Assembly (NCBI RefSeq): GCF_023705585.1
Contig: NZ_BOQE01000001.1
Location: forward strand, 3,927,424-3,991,423
Reading direction: 5' to 3'
DNA: 64,000 nucleotides
Origin: Collibacillus ludicampi
GTDB taxonomy: Bacteria > Bacillota > Bacilli > Tumebacillales > BOQE01
This document shows positions 1 to 9,923 of this stretch, one piece after another; the stretch's first letter is position 1; every line of letters begins with the position of its first letter. The notes beneath the pieces are model-generated. The model saw only the letters and a program-made list of their open reading frames with translations, was not told the DNA's origin and did no database searches. Position numbers and translations under genes: made by a program.

Positions 1-940
1 CCCACACGAGCGCCATAGCTGCCCAAGTCATCCCTCCGCCGAAAGCTACAAGAACCACACGGTCTCCGGTTTTCAGTCGTCCTTCATCCAACGCTTCCCT
101 CAGCGCGATCGGTATGGTTGCAGAAGAAGTATTCCCGTATTTATGGATATTCACATACACCTGTTCTTCTTTCAAACCGGTACGACGTCGAGCTTCCTCT
201 ATAATTCGTACGTTCGCCTGATGGGGCACTAACAGATTCACGTCCTGAGATTCCCATCCGGCCTTATTCATCACGCGCTTTGCTGCTTCTCCCATCGTCC
301 GGGTAGCGAACTTAAACACTTCGCGCCCGTTCATCTCGATGGCAGCCGTATGTTCTCGTTTCAGCAGTTCTGCTCCCGAACCGTCTGCCCCCAGTTCGAA
401 AGAGAGAATGCCAAACTCTTCGGGTACTCGTTCAATGACTGCTGCGCCCGCACCGTCACCAAAAAGAACGCACGTGTTGCGATCCGTATAGTCAGTGATG
501 GTTGAAAGGGTTTCCGCACCGATGACTAAGACTTTTTGATAAGCGCCTGTCATAATGAATTGTGCGGCTACACTAACCCCATAAACAAAACCGGAACATG
601 TAGCTTCCAGGTCAAAACATGCGGCCTTGCTCGCACCGATCCGTTCTTGCACTAAACAAGCGGTAGGCGGAAATGTCAGATCGGGAGTTACAGACGCTAC
701 TATAATCATATCCAATTGTTCCGCAGCCACACCCGCGTCCAACAACGCACGTTCAGCCGCACGCGTAGCCAAGTCAGATGTGCGCTCTCCATCGGTGACG
801 ATTCTTCTTTCTCGAATCCCCGTCCGTGTCACAATCCATTCGTCGCTGGTATCCACCATCTTTTCCAAGTCGTGGTTCGTTAAACGTTTCTCCGGCAATG
901 CCACTCCTATCCCTGTAATCCCTGCACGATACAGATTCAC
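1..940 (-). CDS. fabH: 3-oxoacyl-ACP synthase III (KAS III), C-terminus cut by window edge
   Basis: This enzyme condenses an acyl-CoA primer with malonyl-ACP and so starts type II fatty acid synthesis in the cytoplasm. The reverse-strand translation begins MNLYRAGITGIGVALPEKRL and contains the active-site Cys in EATCSGFVYG. It reaches the C-terminal GDRVVLVAFGGGMTWAA block, so only the last residues lie outside the window. The start is a GTG at 940-938, preceded by an AGGGGG ribosome binding site. A FapR-like operator overlaps the promoter, which fits control of lipid genes by malonyl-CoA. The thiolase-fold family and gene name are clear; which downstream fab genes follow cannot be seen. Confidence 0.95.
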   Translation of the reverse strand, partial: MNLYRAGITGIGVALPEKRLTNHDLEKMVDTSDEWIVTRTGIRERRIVTDGERTSDLATRAAERALLDAGVAAEQLDMIIVASVTPDLTFPPTACLVQERIGASKAACFDLEATCSGFVYGVSVAAQFIMTGAYQKVLVIGAETLSTITDYTDRNTCVLFGDGAGAAVIERVPEEFGILSFELGADGSGAELLKREHTAAIEMNGREVFKFATRTMGEAAKRVMNKAGWESQDVNLLVPHQANVRIIEEARRRTGLKEEQVYVNIHKYGNTSSATIPIALREALDEGRLKTGDRVVLVAFGGGMTWAAMALVW

Positions 941-978
941 GTTACCTATCCCCCTTGATTCATTCGTTGCTTGATTTC

Positions 979-1008
979 AGTATACTACATTTTAGTATCA
1001 GATACTAA
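979..1008 (-). promoter_or_regulatory. fabH promoter with FapR-type operator
   Basis: A perfect 17-bp inverted repeat, TTAGTATC-A-GATACTAA, lies at 992-1008 upstream of fabH. It matches the known FapR operator style of Bacillales (TTAGTACC-type half sites). A minus-strand -10 box, TATACT, is at 984-979, so the repeat covers the -35 area and a bound repressor would block RNA polymerase. What is seen is the palindrome and its position; FapR control is inferred from the family motif. Confidence 0.85.
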
Positions 1009-1062
1009 TACTTATTAATAAAAAATGTCGCGCTTACATCTGGACTCTACCGTTAAGAAAAA

Positions 1063-1089
1063 GAAAGCCCGATGTGATCACGGGCTTTC
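1063..1089 (-). terminator. intrinsic terminator overlapping the stop codon of the DsbA-like gene
   Basis: A 9-bp GC-rich stem (GAAAGCCCG / CGGGCTTTC) with a 9-nt loop is followed on the minus strand by CTTTTTCTT. The upstream arm contains the last codons of the gene ending at 1078, so the stop codon lies inside the hairpin. Confidence 0.75.
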
Positions 1090-1668
1090 GGTCTCCATTG
1101 ACAACAAGCTCTTAACATCTTCATAACGAGGCAAGTCTTTAAAATGATGAACCTGTATCGTTCCGCCTTTTCCCTGAAAGGAAGGGATCGTCCAGATCTT
1201 CTCTTTTGCAACATATTCATATTTCTGTAGAAGTGAACGCTTATATGTGCCCGATTCCTTTTTTTCATGAAAATCCTGCAGGTTCAGGTTCAAACCTGTC
1301 AGAATTTCGTCGATCACTTTGGGATCGGCTAGATCTTTGCCTTCTCCAAAACGTGCACGAAACGCCGCTTCATGATAAGCCCACTGTTTTTCGGGAGAGA
1401 GTTCCGCCACATAAAAGCCCGCTTCATGCGCTAATGTGGTATCTGTTTTTCTCATTGGGCGGTACGGAAGTTCGAGTTCGGCCATCATCGTAGCCAAAGC
1501 CTCTTTCGCCGTTTCCTTGTAACCTTCGGGTTTGGCGGGAGGATCAGCATCTTCCGGCATGGTCCACGGGATATATTCGATCGTAACGCCTTCACTCAAA
1601 AATCGTTTAATCATCGGGATTTCACTATAACAAAAAGGACAATTATAGTCATAAATGAATTTGAGCAC
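1078..1668 (-). CDS. DsbA-family thioredoxin-fold oxidoreductase
   Basis: This is a 196-residue protein of the DsbA/2-hydroxychromene-2-carboxylate isomerase-like (FrnE-type) thioredoxin family. The CPFC redox motif sits in the opening segment KFIYDYNCPFCYSE, and the cis-proline side is IWTIPSF. A helical insertion lies between. No signal peptide is visible, so a cytoplasmic thiol-disulfide or isomerase-like role is likely, with unknown substrate. I chose the GTG at 1668 because GGAGG lies 7 nt upstream; an in-frame upstream ATG would bury that site in the coding region. The gene is monocistronic and ends in its own terminator. Confidence 0.85.
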   Translation of the reverse strand: MLKFIYDYNCPFCYSEIPMIKRFLSEGVTIEYIPWTMPEDADPPAKPEGYKETAKEALATMMAELELPYRPMRKTDTTLAHEAGFYVAELSPEKQWAYHEAAFRARFGEGKDLADPKVIDEILTGLNLNLQDFHEKKESGTYKRSLLQKYEYVAKEKIWTIPSFQGKGGTIQVHHFKDLPRYEDVKSLLSMETESP

Positions 1669-1754
1669 GATTTCACCTCCAAGAACCAGCATAACATTCC
1701 AGTCGTAAAAAGGACAACAAGTGAATAATGTAGAATGAAAGAGGGGGCCACATA

Positions 1755-2411
1755 ATGCACGATTTGCTTCAATTGCTTTCCGTTATCCTTGTGGATATGA
1801 TCCTATCCGGAGACAATGCCATCTTGATTGCCATGGCTACCTTCTCATTGCCACCGCATATGAGAAAGAGCGCCATATGGGTCGGTTTGGGACTGGCCAT
1901 CATCATTCGAATCAGTTTGACAATCACCACTACATTTCTGTTACGAATTCCTTTTTTGCAAGCGATTGCAGGTTTTATACTATATACCTTATCTCTTCGC
2001 CTCCTCATGGTTTCGAACGACAACACACAGTATGCAAAGGATCAATCCACATGGTTAGGTGCGGTTTGCACCATCGTATTTGCGGATATCACCATGAGTC
2101 TTGACAATATATTGGCGGTCGCCGGGGTTTCAGAAGGCCATATGTTTTTTATTATCTTGGGCTTAATGTTCTCCATGCTATTTCTCGTCATATCGAGCCG
2201 CATCATCAGTTACATCATGGATCGTTTTCACAGTATCTTATGGATCGGAGCGGGGATCATAGCTTGGGCGTCTGGGAAAATGATTGCACATGACAGGGCG
2301 TTTCACCAGATCACCCATCCACACTCGATTCTTCTGCCATCTGTTGCCGTCATGATTCTACTTATCATGAACCTCAGAAATAATAGAAGGCCAATCAAAC
2401 GGTTCCGTTAG
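1755..2411 (+). CDS. TerC-family integral membrane protein (YjbE-type)
   Basis: This 218-residue protein is almost wholly hydrophobic, with about seven membrane segments. The two signature acidic motifs of TerC proteins are present: LSGDNAI near residue 18 and MSLDNILAVAG near residue 115. These Asp/Asn residues are thought to bind metal. Family members of this size in Bacillus (YjbE-like) are linked to Mn2+ export or metallation of exported enzymes; that function is inference here. A GAGGGGG ribosome binding site precedes the ATG. The gene stands alone and is followed by a long hairpin. Confidence 0.85.
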   Translation: MHDLLQLLSVILVDMILSGDNAILIAMATFSLPPHMRKSAIWVGLGLAIIIRISLTITTTFLLRIPFLQAIAGFILYTLSLRLLMVSNDNTQYAKDQSTWLGAVCTIVFADITMSLDNILAVAGVSEGHMFFIILGLMFSMLFLVISSRIISYIMDRFHSILWIGAGIIAWASGKMIAHDRAFHQITHPHSILLPSVAVMILLIMNLRNNRRPIKRFR

Positions 2412-2418
2412 AACTCAA

Positions 2419-2473
2419 GATGAAAAGCAAACTCCCTTGGCGGTGTAAGCAGCAAGGGAGTTTGCTTTTCATC
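2419..2473. terminator. long hairpin between convergent TerC-family and citrate synthase genes
   Basis: Perfect 21-bp arms at 2419-2439 and 2453-2473 are separated by a 13-nt loop. The outer AAAAGCAAA/TTTGCTTTT portions give T-rich tracts on both strands, so it can act as a bidirectional terminator for the two convergent genes. The stem is unusually long for an intrinsic terminator. Confidence 0.75.
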
Positions 2474-2512
2474 CGAAACCTGGGGAGTATTTTTCTCAGA
2501 GTTTGGTCATCA

Positions 2513-3613
2513 TCATTTGGGCATTTGTCCAATATAGAGAGATTCTGGACGAATGATACGATTGTTGGCCGCTTGTTCCAAGATGTGAGCGCACCATCCG
2601 ACCGTACGGCTGACTGCAAATGTAGGCGTGAATAACGTATCCGGCAAACCGACCGCCCTCATGACCGCAGCCGCATAAAATTCGACGTTTGTATTTAATT
2701 TACGGCCCGGCTTATATTCTTCGAGCAGCTTGAGCGCTACCTTTTCCACATGTGTTGCGAGAGCAAACCATGGATCATCCGCGGACAATTGGGAGGCAAC
2801 GACTTGCAACGCTTCCGAACGGGGATCCCTCGTTTTATAGACACGATGGCCGAATCCCATAATGCGCTCGCCGTTTTCTAATGCTTTGCGCAACCAGGGT
2901 TCCGCGTTTTCAGGCGTACCGATCTGCTCCATCATTTCGATGACTCCGGACGGTGCACCGCCATGCAATGGTCCCTTGAGAGCACCGATCGCTGCCGTGA
3001 CGGCTGAAATCAAATCGGAACGAGTGGAAGAAACAACGCGTCCGCTAAAAGTTGAAGCGTTCATCCCATGCTCTTGCGTAAGGATGAGATAAGCGTCCAA
3101 AGCACGTACATGTGCCTGGTTAGGTTCCGTACCTTTTAACATATATAAGTAGTTTGCCGTATGATCCAGGTCGGAACGAGGCTCCACCGGTTCACGTCCT
3201 TCCAGTCGAGCTTGGCGGTAAGCGACAATTGTCGGAACCTTTGCCGTTAAGGAAATGACTTGATCCATGGTTGGCGGCCAATCATGTCCTGCGTTACCGA
3301 GCAAAGATACGCCTGTCCGCAATACGCTCATCATGTCCACATCGGACGGAATCAAGTCGATTGCTGCTTTCACATATGAAGGCAATGTCCGATTCGCGAC
3401 CAGTTGAGACTTTAACCTGTTCAGCTCTTCCCGATCCGGGAGATGACCATACCATAAAAGGTGAGCAACTTCTTCAAATGTTTTCTCGATGGCCAGGTCT
3501 CGTGCCCAGTGATTTCGATAGACGAGAAGACCATTGATACCATCCACTAAACTCAATTCCGTTTCTGCAACAACAATTCCTTCTAATCCTATGGAAATCA
3601 CTTGTTGACTCAT
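2513..3613 (-). CDS. citA: citrate synthase
   Basis: The 366-residue protein condenses acetyl-CoA with oxaloacetate, the entry step of the TCA cycle. Family landmarks include GPLHGGAPSGV and GFGHRVYKTRDPR with its catalytic His, plus a C-terminal catalytic Asp region around NTNVEFYAAAVM. The length is typical of the short Gram-positive type. It is transcribed divergently from a LysR-type gene, the same layout as citA-citR in B. subtilis, so the symbol citA rests on synteny; a main citZ-type enzyme may be encoded elsewhere. Confidence 0.93.
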   Translation of the reverse strand: MSQQVISIGLEGIVVAETELSLVDGINGLLVYRNHWARDLAIEKTFEEVAHLLWYGHLPDREELNRLKSQLVANRTLPSYVKAAIDLIPSDVDMMSVLRTGVSLLGNAGHDWPPTMDQVISLTAKVPTIVAYRQARLEGREPVEPRSDLDHTANYLYMLKGTEPNQAHVRALDAYLILTQEHGMNASTFSGRVVSSTRSDLISAVTAAIGALKGPLHGGAPSGVIEMMEQIGTPENAEPWLRKALENGERIMGFGHRVYKTRDPRSEALQVVASQLSADDPWFALATHVEKVALKLLEEYKPGRKLNTNVEFYAAAVMRAVGLPDTLFTPTFAVSRTVGWCAHILEQAANNRIIRPESLYIGQMPK

Positions 3614-3690
3614 TAAAACTACCCCCTTTTTCTAATTTTCAGTATATCGTAACATTTATTAAAAGGATAATTGAGATTAGTAGAGTATTT

Positions 3691-3707
3691 GATTATAAAA
3701 TATAATC
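3691..3707. promoter_or_regulatory. palindrome between citrate synthase and LysR gene, candidate CitR site
   Basis: GATTATA-AAA-TATAATC is a perfect 17-bp dyad in the 110-bp divergent intergenic region, 16 bp before the LysR start. LysR proteins bind AT-rich dyads (T-N11-A) between divergent promoters, so this is a good candidate for autoregulation and citA control. Confidence 0.6.
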
Positions 3708-3723
3708 GATCACGAGGTTGAAT

Positions 3724-4605
3724 ATGGATACGAAACTTTTGCGTACATTTGTCGTCATGGCAAAAGAACTGAATTTTCACCGAACAGCCGAACGATTGTT
3801 TCTGGCACAACCCACTGTCAGCGTCCACATTCGACAACTTGAAGAATACGTAGGTTATCCCCTGTTCGAACGCACAGGACGGAAAGTTCGCTTAACTGCT
3901 GCTGGAGAACGGTTTCTTATTCATGCCAACCGTATCCTGGAAGCGCACGATGATGCTCTTTCTGACATGACGCGTTGGAAAATGGGGTTTGATGACCGGC
4001 TAGATCTGCTGATTTCTCCTCTTTGCGCGGAGATTTTACTCCCGGCTATTTGGAAGCAATTTACTTCGATGTATCCGAATGTAGAAGTGAGAATTTATAC
4101 GACATTGTCACAATCCGTCGGCCCTGGAATCGCTGCAGGACGCTCACACCTCGGTATTTCTCTTGTACCTTCCAAACATCCTGAAACGGTCACTTGCAAA
4201 TTATATAATGATCCTGTCGTTTTCATCGCTCCCGGAACGGTGAATCCTGATCGTGCGAATTTCCGTGAACTTCTGTTGGAGCATCCGTTACTGACAAAAA
4301 ACCATCCCGATTACTGGGAAGATATCTTGTATCAATTGCATGATCTTCAAATTCCAATCCGTCCTATGACCGTAAGTCAGGTACACATCACACGCAAGCT
4401 GATCATAAATGGTCTCGGCGTTTCTTTTTTACCTTTGTCGGCGGTGGAGGAAGAATTGATGAACGGAAAACTGGTCAGGATCGCGACGCCGGACCTGCAT
4501 CTACCGAGAGCAGCCACGTATGTAATTACTCCGAGAAACAAAGAGCTGCCGCGCTCCGCGAAAAATTTCCTCGTCCTGCTTAATGAGTTGCTGGACCGTC
4601 GATGA
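3724..4605 (+). CDS. citR: LysR-family transcriptional regulator, CitR-like
   Basis: The 293-residue protein has an N-terminal winged helix-turn-helix (LLRTFVVMAKELNFHRTAERL, then QPTVSVHIRQLE) and a C-terminal periplasmic-binding-like effector domain. The ATG at 3724 is preferred over a TTG at 3718 because GAGG at 3714-3717 is correctly spaced and LysR proteins normally begin MDxxxLRTF. Its divergent position to citrate synthase matches B. subtilis CitR, a repressor of citA. The symbol is given on that synteny only. Confidence 0.82.
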   Translation: MDTKLLRTFVVMAKELNFHRTAERLFLAQPTVSVHIRQLEEYVGYPLFERTGRKVRLTAAGERFLIHANRILEAHDDALSDMTRWKMGFDDRLDLLISPLCAEILLPAIWKQFTSMYPNVEVRIYTTLSQSVGPGIAAGRSHLGISLVPSKHPETVTCKLYNDPVVFIAPGTVNPDRANFRELLLEHPLLTKNHPDYWEDILYQLHDLQIPIRPMTVSQVHITRKLIINGLGVSFLPLSAVEEELMNGKLVRIATPDLHLPRAATYVITPRNKELPRSAKNFLVLLNELLDRR

Positions 4606-4766
4606 CGGATATTCTCCCAGTCTGCCGCACATAATGAATCTTGTGTTCAACATCATGCGGGATTTTACAATGAAACGGAGGATCGTTGACAGATGTCCAG
4701 AATCGTTCGCTGTGAAGCAATCACTCCGACGCATACGCCTGTACAGGGCAGTCATGAACTTTTCCG

Positions 4767-5667
4767 TTACGCTCTCTTCGCTAACAAATCGCGAATCGCT
4801 TTTTCCAATGAATCATGTTGAAATGTATAACCCAATGCTCTTAATTTTTCAGGCAAAACTTTTTGCCCTTTTAGAACGATCTCCGACATTTCACCCAATA
4901 GCAGACGAAGGAGCGATTCAGGAACGGGGAGCCAATGGGGGCGACGCATGGTTTTTGCGATCATTCGGCCAAACTCATCCATCCTTACAGGTTGAGGAGC
5001 AGTCAGATTCATCGGTCCGTCAATCCTTTCATCCGCTATACACCGTTCCAAGACGCACGCCACATCATCGATATGAATCCAGGAAATCCATTGTGTTCCA
5101 TCCCCAACACGTCCACCCAAGAAAAAGTGATACGGCGCGATCATCCGCGGAAAAGCTCCTCCATCTCTCCCCAGCACAACCCCTAGTCGTGCTAATACCA
5201 CACGGGTCACATCACTTGCTCGTTTAGCCGCGTTTTCCCATTCTCTCGTCACCGTTGCCAAGAATCCTTCCCCTGCTTCCGCTTCTTCCGTATAAGTAGC
5301 CGACCGTGAAGATCCGTAATAGCCGATGGCAGATGCATTGACAAAAACACTGGGTTTCATGGGTACCTTTATAATGGCGGAAAATCGCTTGTGTCAGATC
5401 CACCCTTGAATGCAGGATCTTTTTCTTTCGGGCATCGGTCCATCTCCCGGACTGAATCGATTCACCTGCCAGGTTAACTATCGCATATGGGCTGTTTATG
5501 TCGGCCAAGATCTGGGCGATCTCTGATGGACGATAGACAAAACAGCGACCGTAATCGACATGCTGATCTTTGCGAGATGCGATCCATACGTCGTACCCGG
5601 ATTCATGCAAATGACGGGATACATGGCTTCCTATAAATCCAGTTCCGCCGAACAAAATCACTTTCAT
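4767..5667 (-). pseudogene. TIGR01777-family NAD(P)-dependent epimerase (YfhF-like), frameshifted
   Basis: Two overlapping frames together give one SDR-type epimerase of about 300 residues. The first half starts MKVILFGGTGFIGSHVSRHL, a Rossmann dinucleotide-binding motif, and runs to VDLTQAI. The second resumes at KPSVFVNASAIGYYGS, the family signature, and ends near 4767. The frames switch at an A4 run (T4 on the coding strand) at 5381-5384; removing one base restores TQAISAIIKVPMKPSVF. The start at 5667 has AGGTG upstream. Function is unknown in the family; the frameshift may be a sequencing error. Confidence 0.85.
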
Positions 5668-5744
5668 GTGCGACACCTGCCTTTTAAATCCTCTTACCTC
5701 CAGCCTAACACTCGTTTTACCGAGGAGCAAGCGGCGCCCTCCAT

Positions 5745-7028
5745 TCAGCCAACAAGTTTGCCCTCTGAGACTACGACTTTTCCCTTCTTAATCACCGTAT
5801 CGACGTGATTGATGCCAAAGTGATACGGAAGATAAGCTAGATTGGAAGCGTTATAGATGACGAGATCTGCCTGTTTTCCTGTCTCCAAACTGCCAACAAC
5901 GTCCCCCCTCCCGATCGCATATGCGGCATTAATCGTCATCGCTGTGATCACTTCTTCCGGCGTCATTCCTAAATTCAAACATCCGAGAGTCATCACGAAC
6001 TGTAATGACTCCGTGGGCGAACTCCCTGGATTGTAATCGGTCGATAACGCGACGGGCAAACCCATTTCGATCATCTTGCGGGCGCGGGCGTGGTTGTTCG
6101 CTCGCAAATTGAAAGAAGTTGCGGGAAGACACACGGCGATTACACCTGCACGTTTCATCGCATCCAACCCTTCATCGGTCGCCGCCAGCAAGTGTTCGGC
6201 GGAAATACACCCTAATTCGCCCGCAAGTTGTGCGCCTCCCAATGGCTCAATTTCATCCGCATGAATCTTGATCCCAAACCCCATTTCTTTGGCCGCCGAC
6301 AAAATCTTTCTCGCTTCCTGTACCGTAAATTCGCCCTGTTCACAAAACACGTCACAAAACTCGGCGAGACCCTGCCGCTTCACTTCCGGAAGCATCTCCT
6401 CTACGATCAAATCTACGTATTCTGAAGAACGTCCCTTATATTCCGGAGGAACCGCATGAGCTCCCATAAACGTTGACACGATTTCGACAGGATGATGTTC
6501 ATTGAGACGTTTCGCGACACGAAGTTGCTTCAATTCGTTTTCCAGATTCAGTCCGTATCCGCTTTTCGCTTCGACCGTTGTAGCCCCAAACAACAACATC
6601 AGATCAAGGCTTTTCCGTGCTTTTTCATAAAGCTCGTCTTCCGTGGCATTGCGTGTAGCTCGAACCGTACTGAGGATTCCTCCTCCCATTGCAAGGATTT
6701 CGAGATAGGAAACTCCTTTCAATTTCAATTCCAGTTCATGTTCGCGGGAACCGGCATGAACCAGATGGGTATGCGGATCGATGAGACCGGGAGTCACAAG
6801 TCGCCCTTGTGCGTTCAATTCTTCACGAACTGATAGACCTGAGATTTTTCTGCGTACGTCTTTTTCCTCACCAGCGGCGATTATTCGTCCATTCGCAATA
6901 GCGACAGCACCATTTTCAACCATTGAAATTTCCGACATTTCATGGCCTTTGCGTGGACCTTTTTTCCCCTGCATCGTGACCAGTTGACCGATATGATAAA
7001 CCAGCAAATCAATCTGATTCGCTTGCAT
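5745..7028 (-). CDS. hutI: imidazolonepropionase
   Basis: HutI hydrolyses 4-imidazolone-5-propanoate to N-formimidoyl-glutamate, the third step of histidine breakdown. The 427-residue amidohydrolase-fold protein has the metal-binding DPHTHLVHAG motif, a KIHADEIEPLGGA block and the ALSTDYNPGSSPT motif. The ATG at 7028 is preceded by GGGGAGG at 5-nt spacing, whereas an in-frame start further upstream lacks a site. It is the last gene of the minus-strand hut cluster, 77 bp after hutU. Confidence 0.95.
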   Translation of the reverse strand: MQANQIDLLVYHIGQLVTMQGKKGPRKGHEMSEISMVENGAVAIANGRIIAAGEEKDVRRKISGLSVREELNAQGRLVTPGLIDPHTHLVHAGSREHELELKLKGVSYLEILAMGGGILSTVRATRNATEDELYEKARKSLDLMLLFGATTVEAKSGYGLNLENELKQLRVAKRLNEHHPVEIVSTFMGAHAVPPEYKGRSSEYVDLIVEEMLPEVKRQGLAEFCDVFCEQGEFTVQEARKILSAAKEMGFGIKIHADEIEPLGGAQLAGELGCISAEHLLAATDEGLDAMKRAGVIAVCLPATSFNLRANNHARARKMIEMGLPVALSTDYNPGSSPTESLQFVMTLGCLNLGMTPEEVITAMTINAAYAIGRGDVVGSLETGKQADLVIYNASNLAYLPYHFGINHVDTVIKKGKVVVSEGKLVG

Positions 7029-7105
7029 ATGAACCTCCCCGTAACGTCTGGCGGCCTGACACATCTAAGGCCGCTCAGATGGAATGAGTTACTATATGGA
7101 CAGAA

Positions 7106-8770
7106 TTAGATATCGAGCATCGGTACGCGTACACCTTTTTCTTTCGCCGTTTGTATCGCAAGATCATACCCTGCATCCACGTGTCGAATGACTCCCATAC
7201 CCGGATCTGTAGTAAGCACGCGGGAAAGACGTTCTTCCGCTTCTTTTGTCCCGTCAGCAACGACTACCATACCGGCATGCAGAGAGTATCCCATGCCGAC
7301 ACCACCCCCGTGGTGAACTGAAATCCATGTAGCCCCTGCCGCTGTGTTGATGAGAGCATTAAGGATCGCCCAGTCGGCCACCACATCGCTTCCATCCTTC
7401 ATCGCTTCCGTCTCGCGGTTGGGAGATGCCACGGAACCGCAATCCAAATGGTCGCGTCCAATGACGATCGGCGCGGAAATTTCACCTCTTCGCACAAGCT
7501 CATTGATGGCTAAGCCCATTTTCACGCGCTCACCGTACCCAAGCCAGCAAATGCGTGCAGGCAATCCCTGAAACGCAACTTTTTCTCTCGCCATCGTTAT
7601 CCAGCGGCGGAGATGTTCATTCTCGGGGAATAGTTCCAAAACCAGTTCATCCGTTCTATAAATATCCTTCGGATCACCAGATAATGCCGCCCAGCGGAAC
7701 GGCCCTTTTCCTTCACAGAAGAGGGGGCGAATATAAGCAGGAACAAACCCCGGAAATTTGAAAGCATCTTTCACGCCTTCGTCAAAAGCGACCTGACGTA
7801 TATTGTTTCCATAATCGAATACGACCGCACCCATTTTCTGCAGATCCAGCATCGCCTGAACATGAACGGCCATCGAATGTTTGGCCAAACGCACGTATTC
7901 TTGTGGGTTTGATTCACGCAACTTAGCTGCTTCTTCAAGAGAATAGCCCGAGGGAATATAACCGTTCAACGGATCATGTGCTGACGTTTGATCTGTGACG
8001 AAATGGGGAACGACTCCTCGTTTAACAAATTCCGGGTAAATCTCTGCCGCATTGCCGACGAGCCCAATGGAAAGCGGTTTGCCTTGTTTTTGGGCTTCCC
8101 TTGCCAACTGGAGCGCTTCGTCAAGATCATTGACCATCACATCGAGATAACGCGTATCGATGCGTCGTTGAATCCGCTTCGGATCCACCTCAACGCAAAT
8201 GACTACGCCCTCGTTCATCGTCACAGCAAGCGGTTGAGCCCCACCCATTCCGCCAAGCCCCGCCGTCAATGTCAACGTCCCTTTTAATGTGCCCCCCGCG
8301 TGTTGACGGGCAGCCTCAGCGAACGTCTCATACGTACCTTGCAAAATCCCTTGGGTACCGATGTAAATCCAACTGCCAGCCGTCATTTGACCGAACATCA
8401 TCAAGCCGTTCTTTTCTAATTCACGGAAGGTTTCCCAGTTCGCATATGCGGGTACAATCACGGAGTTAGAGAGTAAGACGCGCGGTGCAAACGCATGCGT
8501 TTTAAAAATTCCGACCGGTTTTCCCGATTGAATCAACAACGTTTCATCCGCTTCCAAATGTGTTAAACATTCGACAATCTTATCAAAACATTGCCAGTTC
8601 CTTGCGGCTTTTCCTATCCCCCCGTAGACCACGAGATCTTCGGGACGTTCCGCTACTTCCGGATCCAGGTTATTCATTAACATGCGAAGTGCAGCTTCTT
8701 GTTGCCATCCTTTTGCTGTCAATTTCGTACCGCGCGGAGCACGGATCGTACGCTTGGCTTGAACGGTCAT
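7106..8770 (-). CDS. hutU: urocanate hydratase (urocanase)
   Basis: HutU converts urocanate to imidazolonepropionate using tightly bound NAD+. The 554 residues match the family length. Hallmarks are [13 protein letters not shown], the [12 protein letters not shown] nucleotide loop, and the active-site area [14 protein letters not shown]-terminal [13 protein letters not shown] block is also present. AAAGGAG precedes the ATG. It sits between hutG and hutI in one transcription direction. Confidence 0.97.
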   Translation of the reverse strand: MTVQAKRTIRAPRGTKLTAKGWQQEAALRMLMNNLDPEVAERPEDLVVYGGIGKAARNWQCFDKIVECLTHLEADETLLIQSGKPVGIFKTHAFAPRVLLSNSVIVPAYANWETFRELEKNGLMMFGQMTAGSWIYIGTQGILQGTYETFAEAARQHAGGTLKGTLTLTAGLGGMGGAQPLAVTMNEGVVICVEVDPKRIQRRIDTRYLDVMVNDLDEALQLAREAQKQGKPLSIGLVGNAAEIYPEFVKRGVVPHFVTDQTSAHDPLNGYIPSGYSLEEAAKLRESNPQEYVRLAKHSMAVHVQAMLDLQKMGAVVFDYGNNIRQVAFDEGVKDAFKFPGFVPAYIRPLFCEGKGPFRWAALSGDPKDIYRTDELVLELFPENEHLRRWITMAREKVAFQGLPARICWLGYGERVKMGLAINELVRRGEISAPIVIGRDHLDCGSVASPNRETEAMKDGSDVVADWAILNALINTAAGATWISVHHGGGVGMGYSLHAGMVVVADGTKEAEERLSRVLTTDPGMGVIRHVDAGYDLAIQTAKEKGVRVPMLDI

Positions 8771-8885
8771 TGTTCTACTCTCCTTTTGCTGTCTTTATGA
8801 TGAAGATAAAATTGTGAAACCAGCCGACCGGCCGTATTCAACTTAACCCTGTTGCTTTTTGATTCATTAGCAACATGCATACGGA

Positions 8886-9860
8886 TTACTGTTTGCCGCG
8901 TTTCATAATTCCCGTAAGGAAGGTTAAAATCACATGGAGCCCCATACGGACAGTTGCCTTGCGAGGATCCTGCAAAGGATCGATACAGACGATATCGAAT
9001 CCCTTTACTTTCGGGTGTTGCCCCAATCTGAATACGGCTTCTAACAGTTGCCAGGAAGTCATTCCGGACGGCACCATTGCAGGTACGCCAGGAGCGTATG
9101 CTTGATCGAGAACATCCATATCGACCGTCACATAGATCGCTTCCGTCCCCTTATCAGCAACTTCCAGCGCCTGATCGATAATCGAATGGATCCCCTCCAG
9201 CGCCACCTGTCTTGCTGTGAATTGAGTGATTCCCTGGGCGGCTGCATACTCCCGATACGGCTTGGAATTTGCGAAACTGTGAATCCCGACTTGTGCGATT
9301 TGGCACCCTTCCACAGTTCCCGATTCGATCAAGCCGCGGATGGGCGTACCATTCGTCGGCCCTCCGTCTTCCAAATTTCTGACATCCATATGCGAATCAA
9401 TTTGTACGATTCCGACTTTTCCACCAAAACGTTTCTTAAACGCTTTTACAGAAGGGCAGGTAATCGAATGATCTCCTCCTACGATCAACGGAAAAATTTC
9501 AGGTAACGTTTGATATAGATGGGTTAATCCCTGTTCGATATTGATGTGACACTTGTACAAATCCGTTACATGCATCTGAATATCTCCCATATCCCGAGCA
9601 TGCAACTCTTGCAGATCCACATCATGATCGATGTTATATGTGGTAACCGTTGTGAACAATTCACGCATTGCATTTGGCGTCATGGACGCGGCTGACACGC
9701 TAATCGATGTTTTCGAAAGGGGGATACCGATAAATCCGATACCAACCGCTTCTTCTCCATCCCACGGAAGCAGCCATTGAGCGACTTTGGTTTCGAACCG
9801 ATCACGCCAATTGGAGCGGCGTATGATTTCCGGTGGATTGAGAAACTCGATTTTTTTCAA
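8886..9860 (-). CDS. hutG: formimidoylglutamase (ureohydrolase family)
   Basis: The 324-residue protein belongs to the arginase/agmatinase/formiminoglutamase superfamily with a binuclear Mn2+ centre. Ligand motifs are seen in order: GGDHSIT, QIDSHMDVR and VTVDMDVLDQAYAPG. The second motif has Ser where many members have Ala (DAHxD). Its place between a permease and hutU argues for hydrolysis of N-formimidoyl-glutamate to glutamate plus formamide rather than agmatine hydrolysis. Confidence 0.87.
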   Translation of the reverse strand: MKKIEFLNPPEIIRRSNWRDRFETKVAQWLLPWDGEEAVGIGFIGIPLSKTSISVSAASMTPNAMRELFTTVTTYNIDHDVDLQELHARDMGDIQMHVTDLYKCHINIEQGLTHLYQTLPEIFPLIVGGDHSITCPSVKAFKKRFGGKVGIVQIDSHMDVRNLEDGGPTNGTPIRGLIESGTVEGCQIAQVGIHSFANSKPYREYAAAQGITQFTARQVALEGIHSIIDQALEVADKGTEAIYVTVDMDVLDQAYAPGVPAMVPSGMTSWQLLEAVFRLGQHPKVKGFDIVCIDPLQDPRKATVRMGLHVILTFLTGIMKRGKQ

Positions 9861-9923
9861 GTGAAAACACTCCTTCAGGTATGAGACTCACTCAAACTCA
9901 AAAGTCGATGATTAAACATTCAC

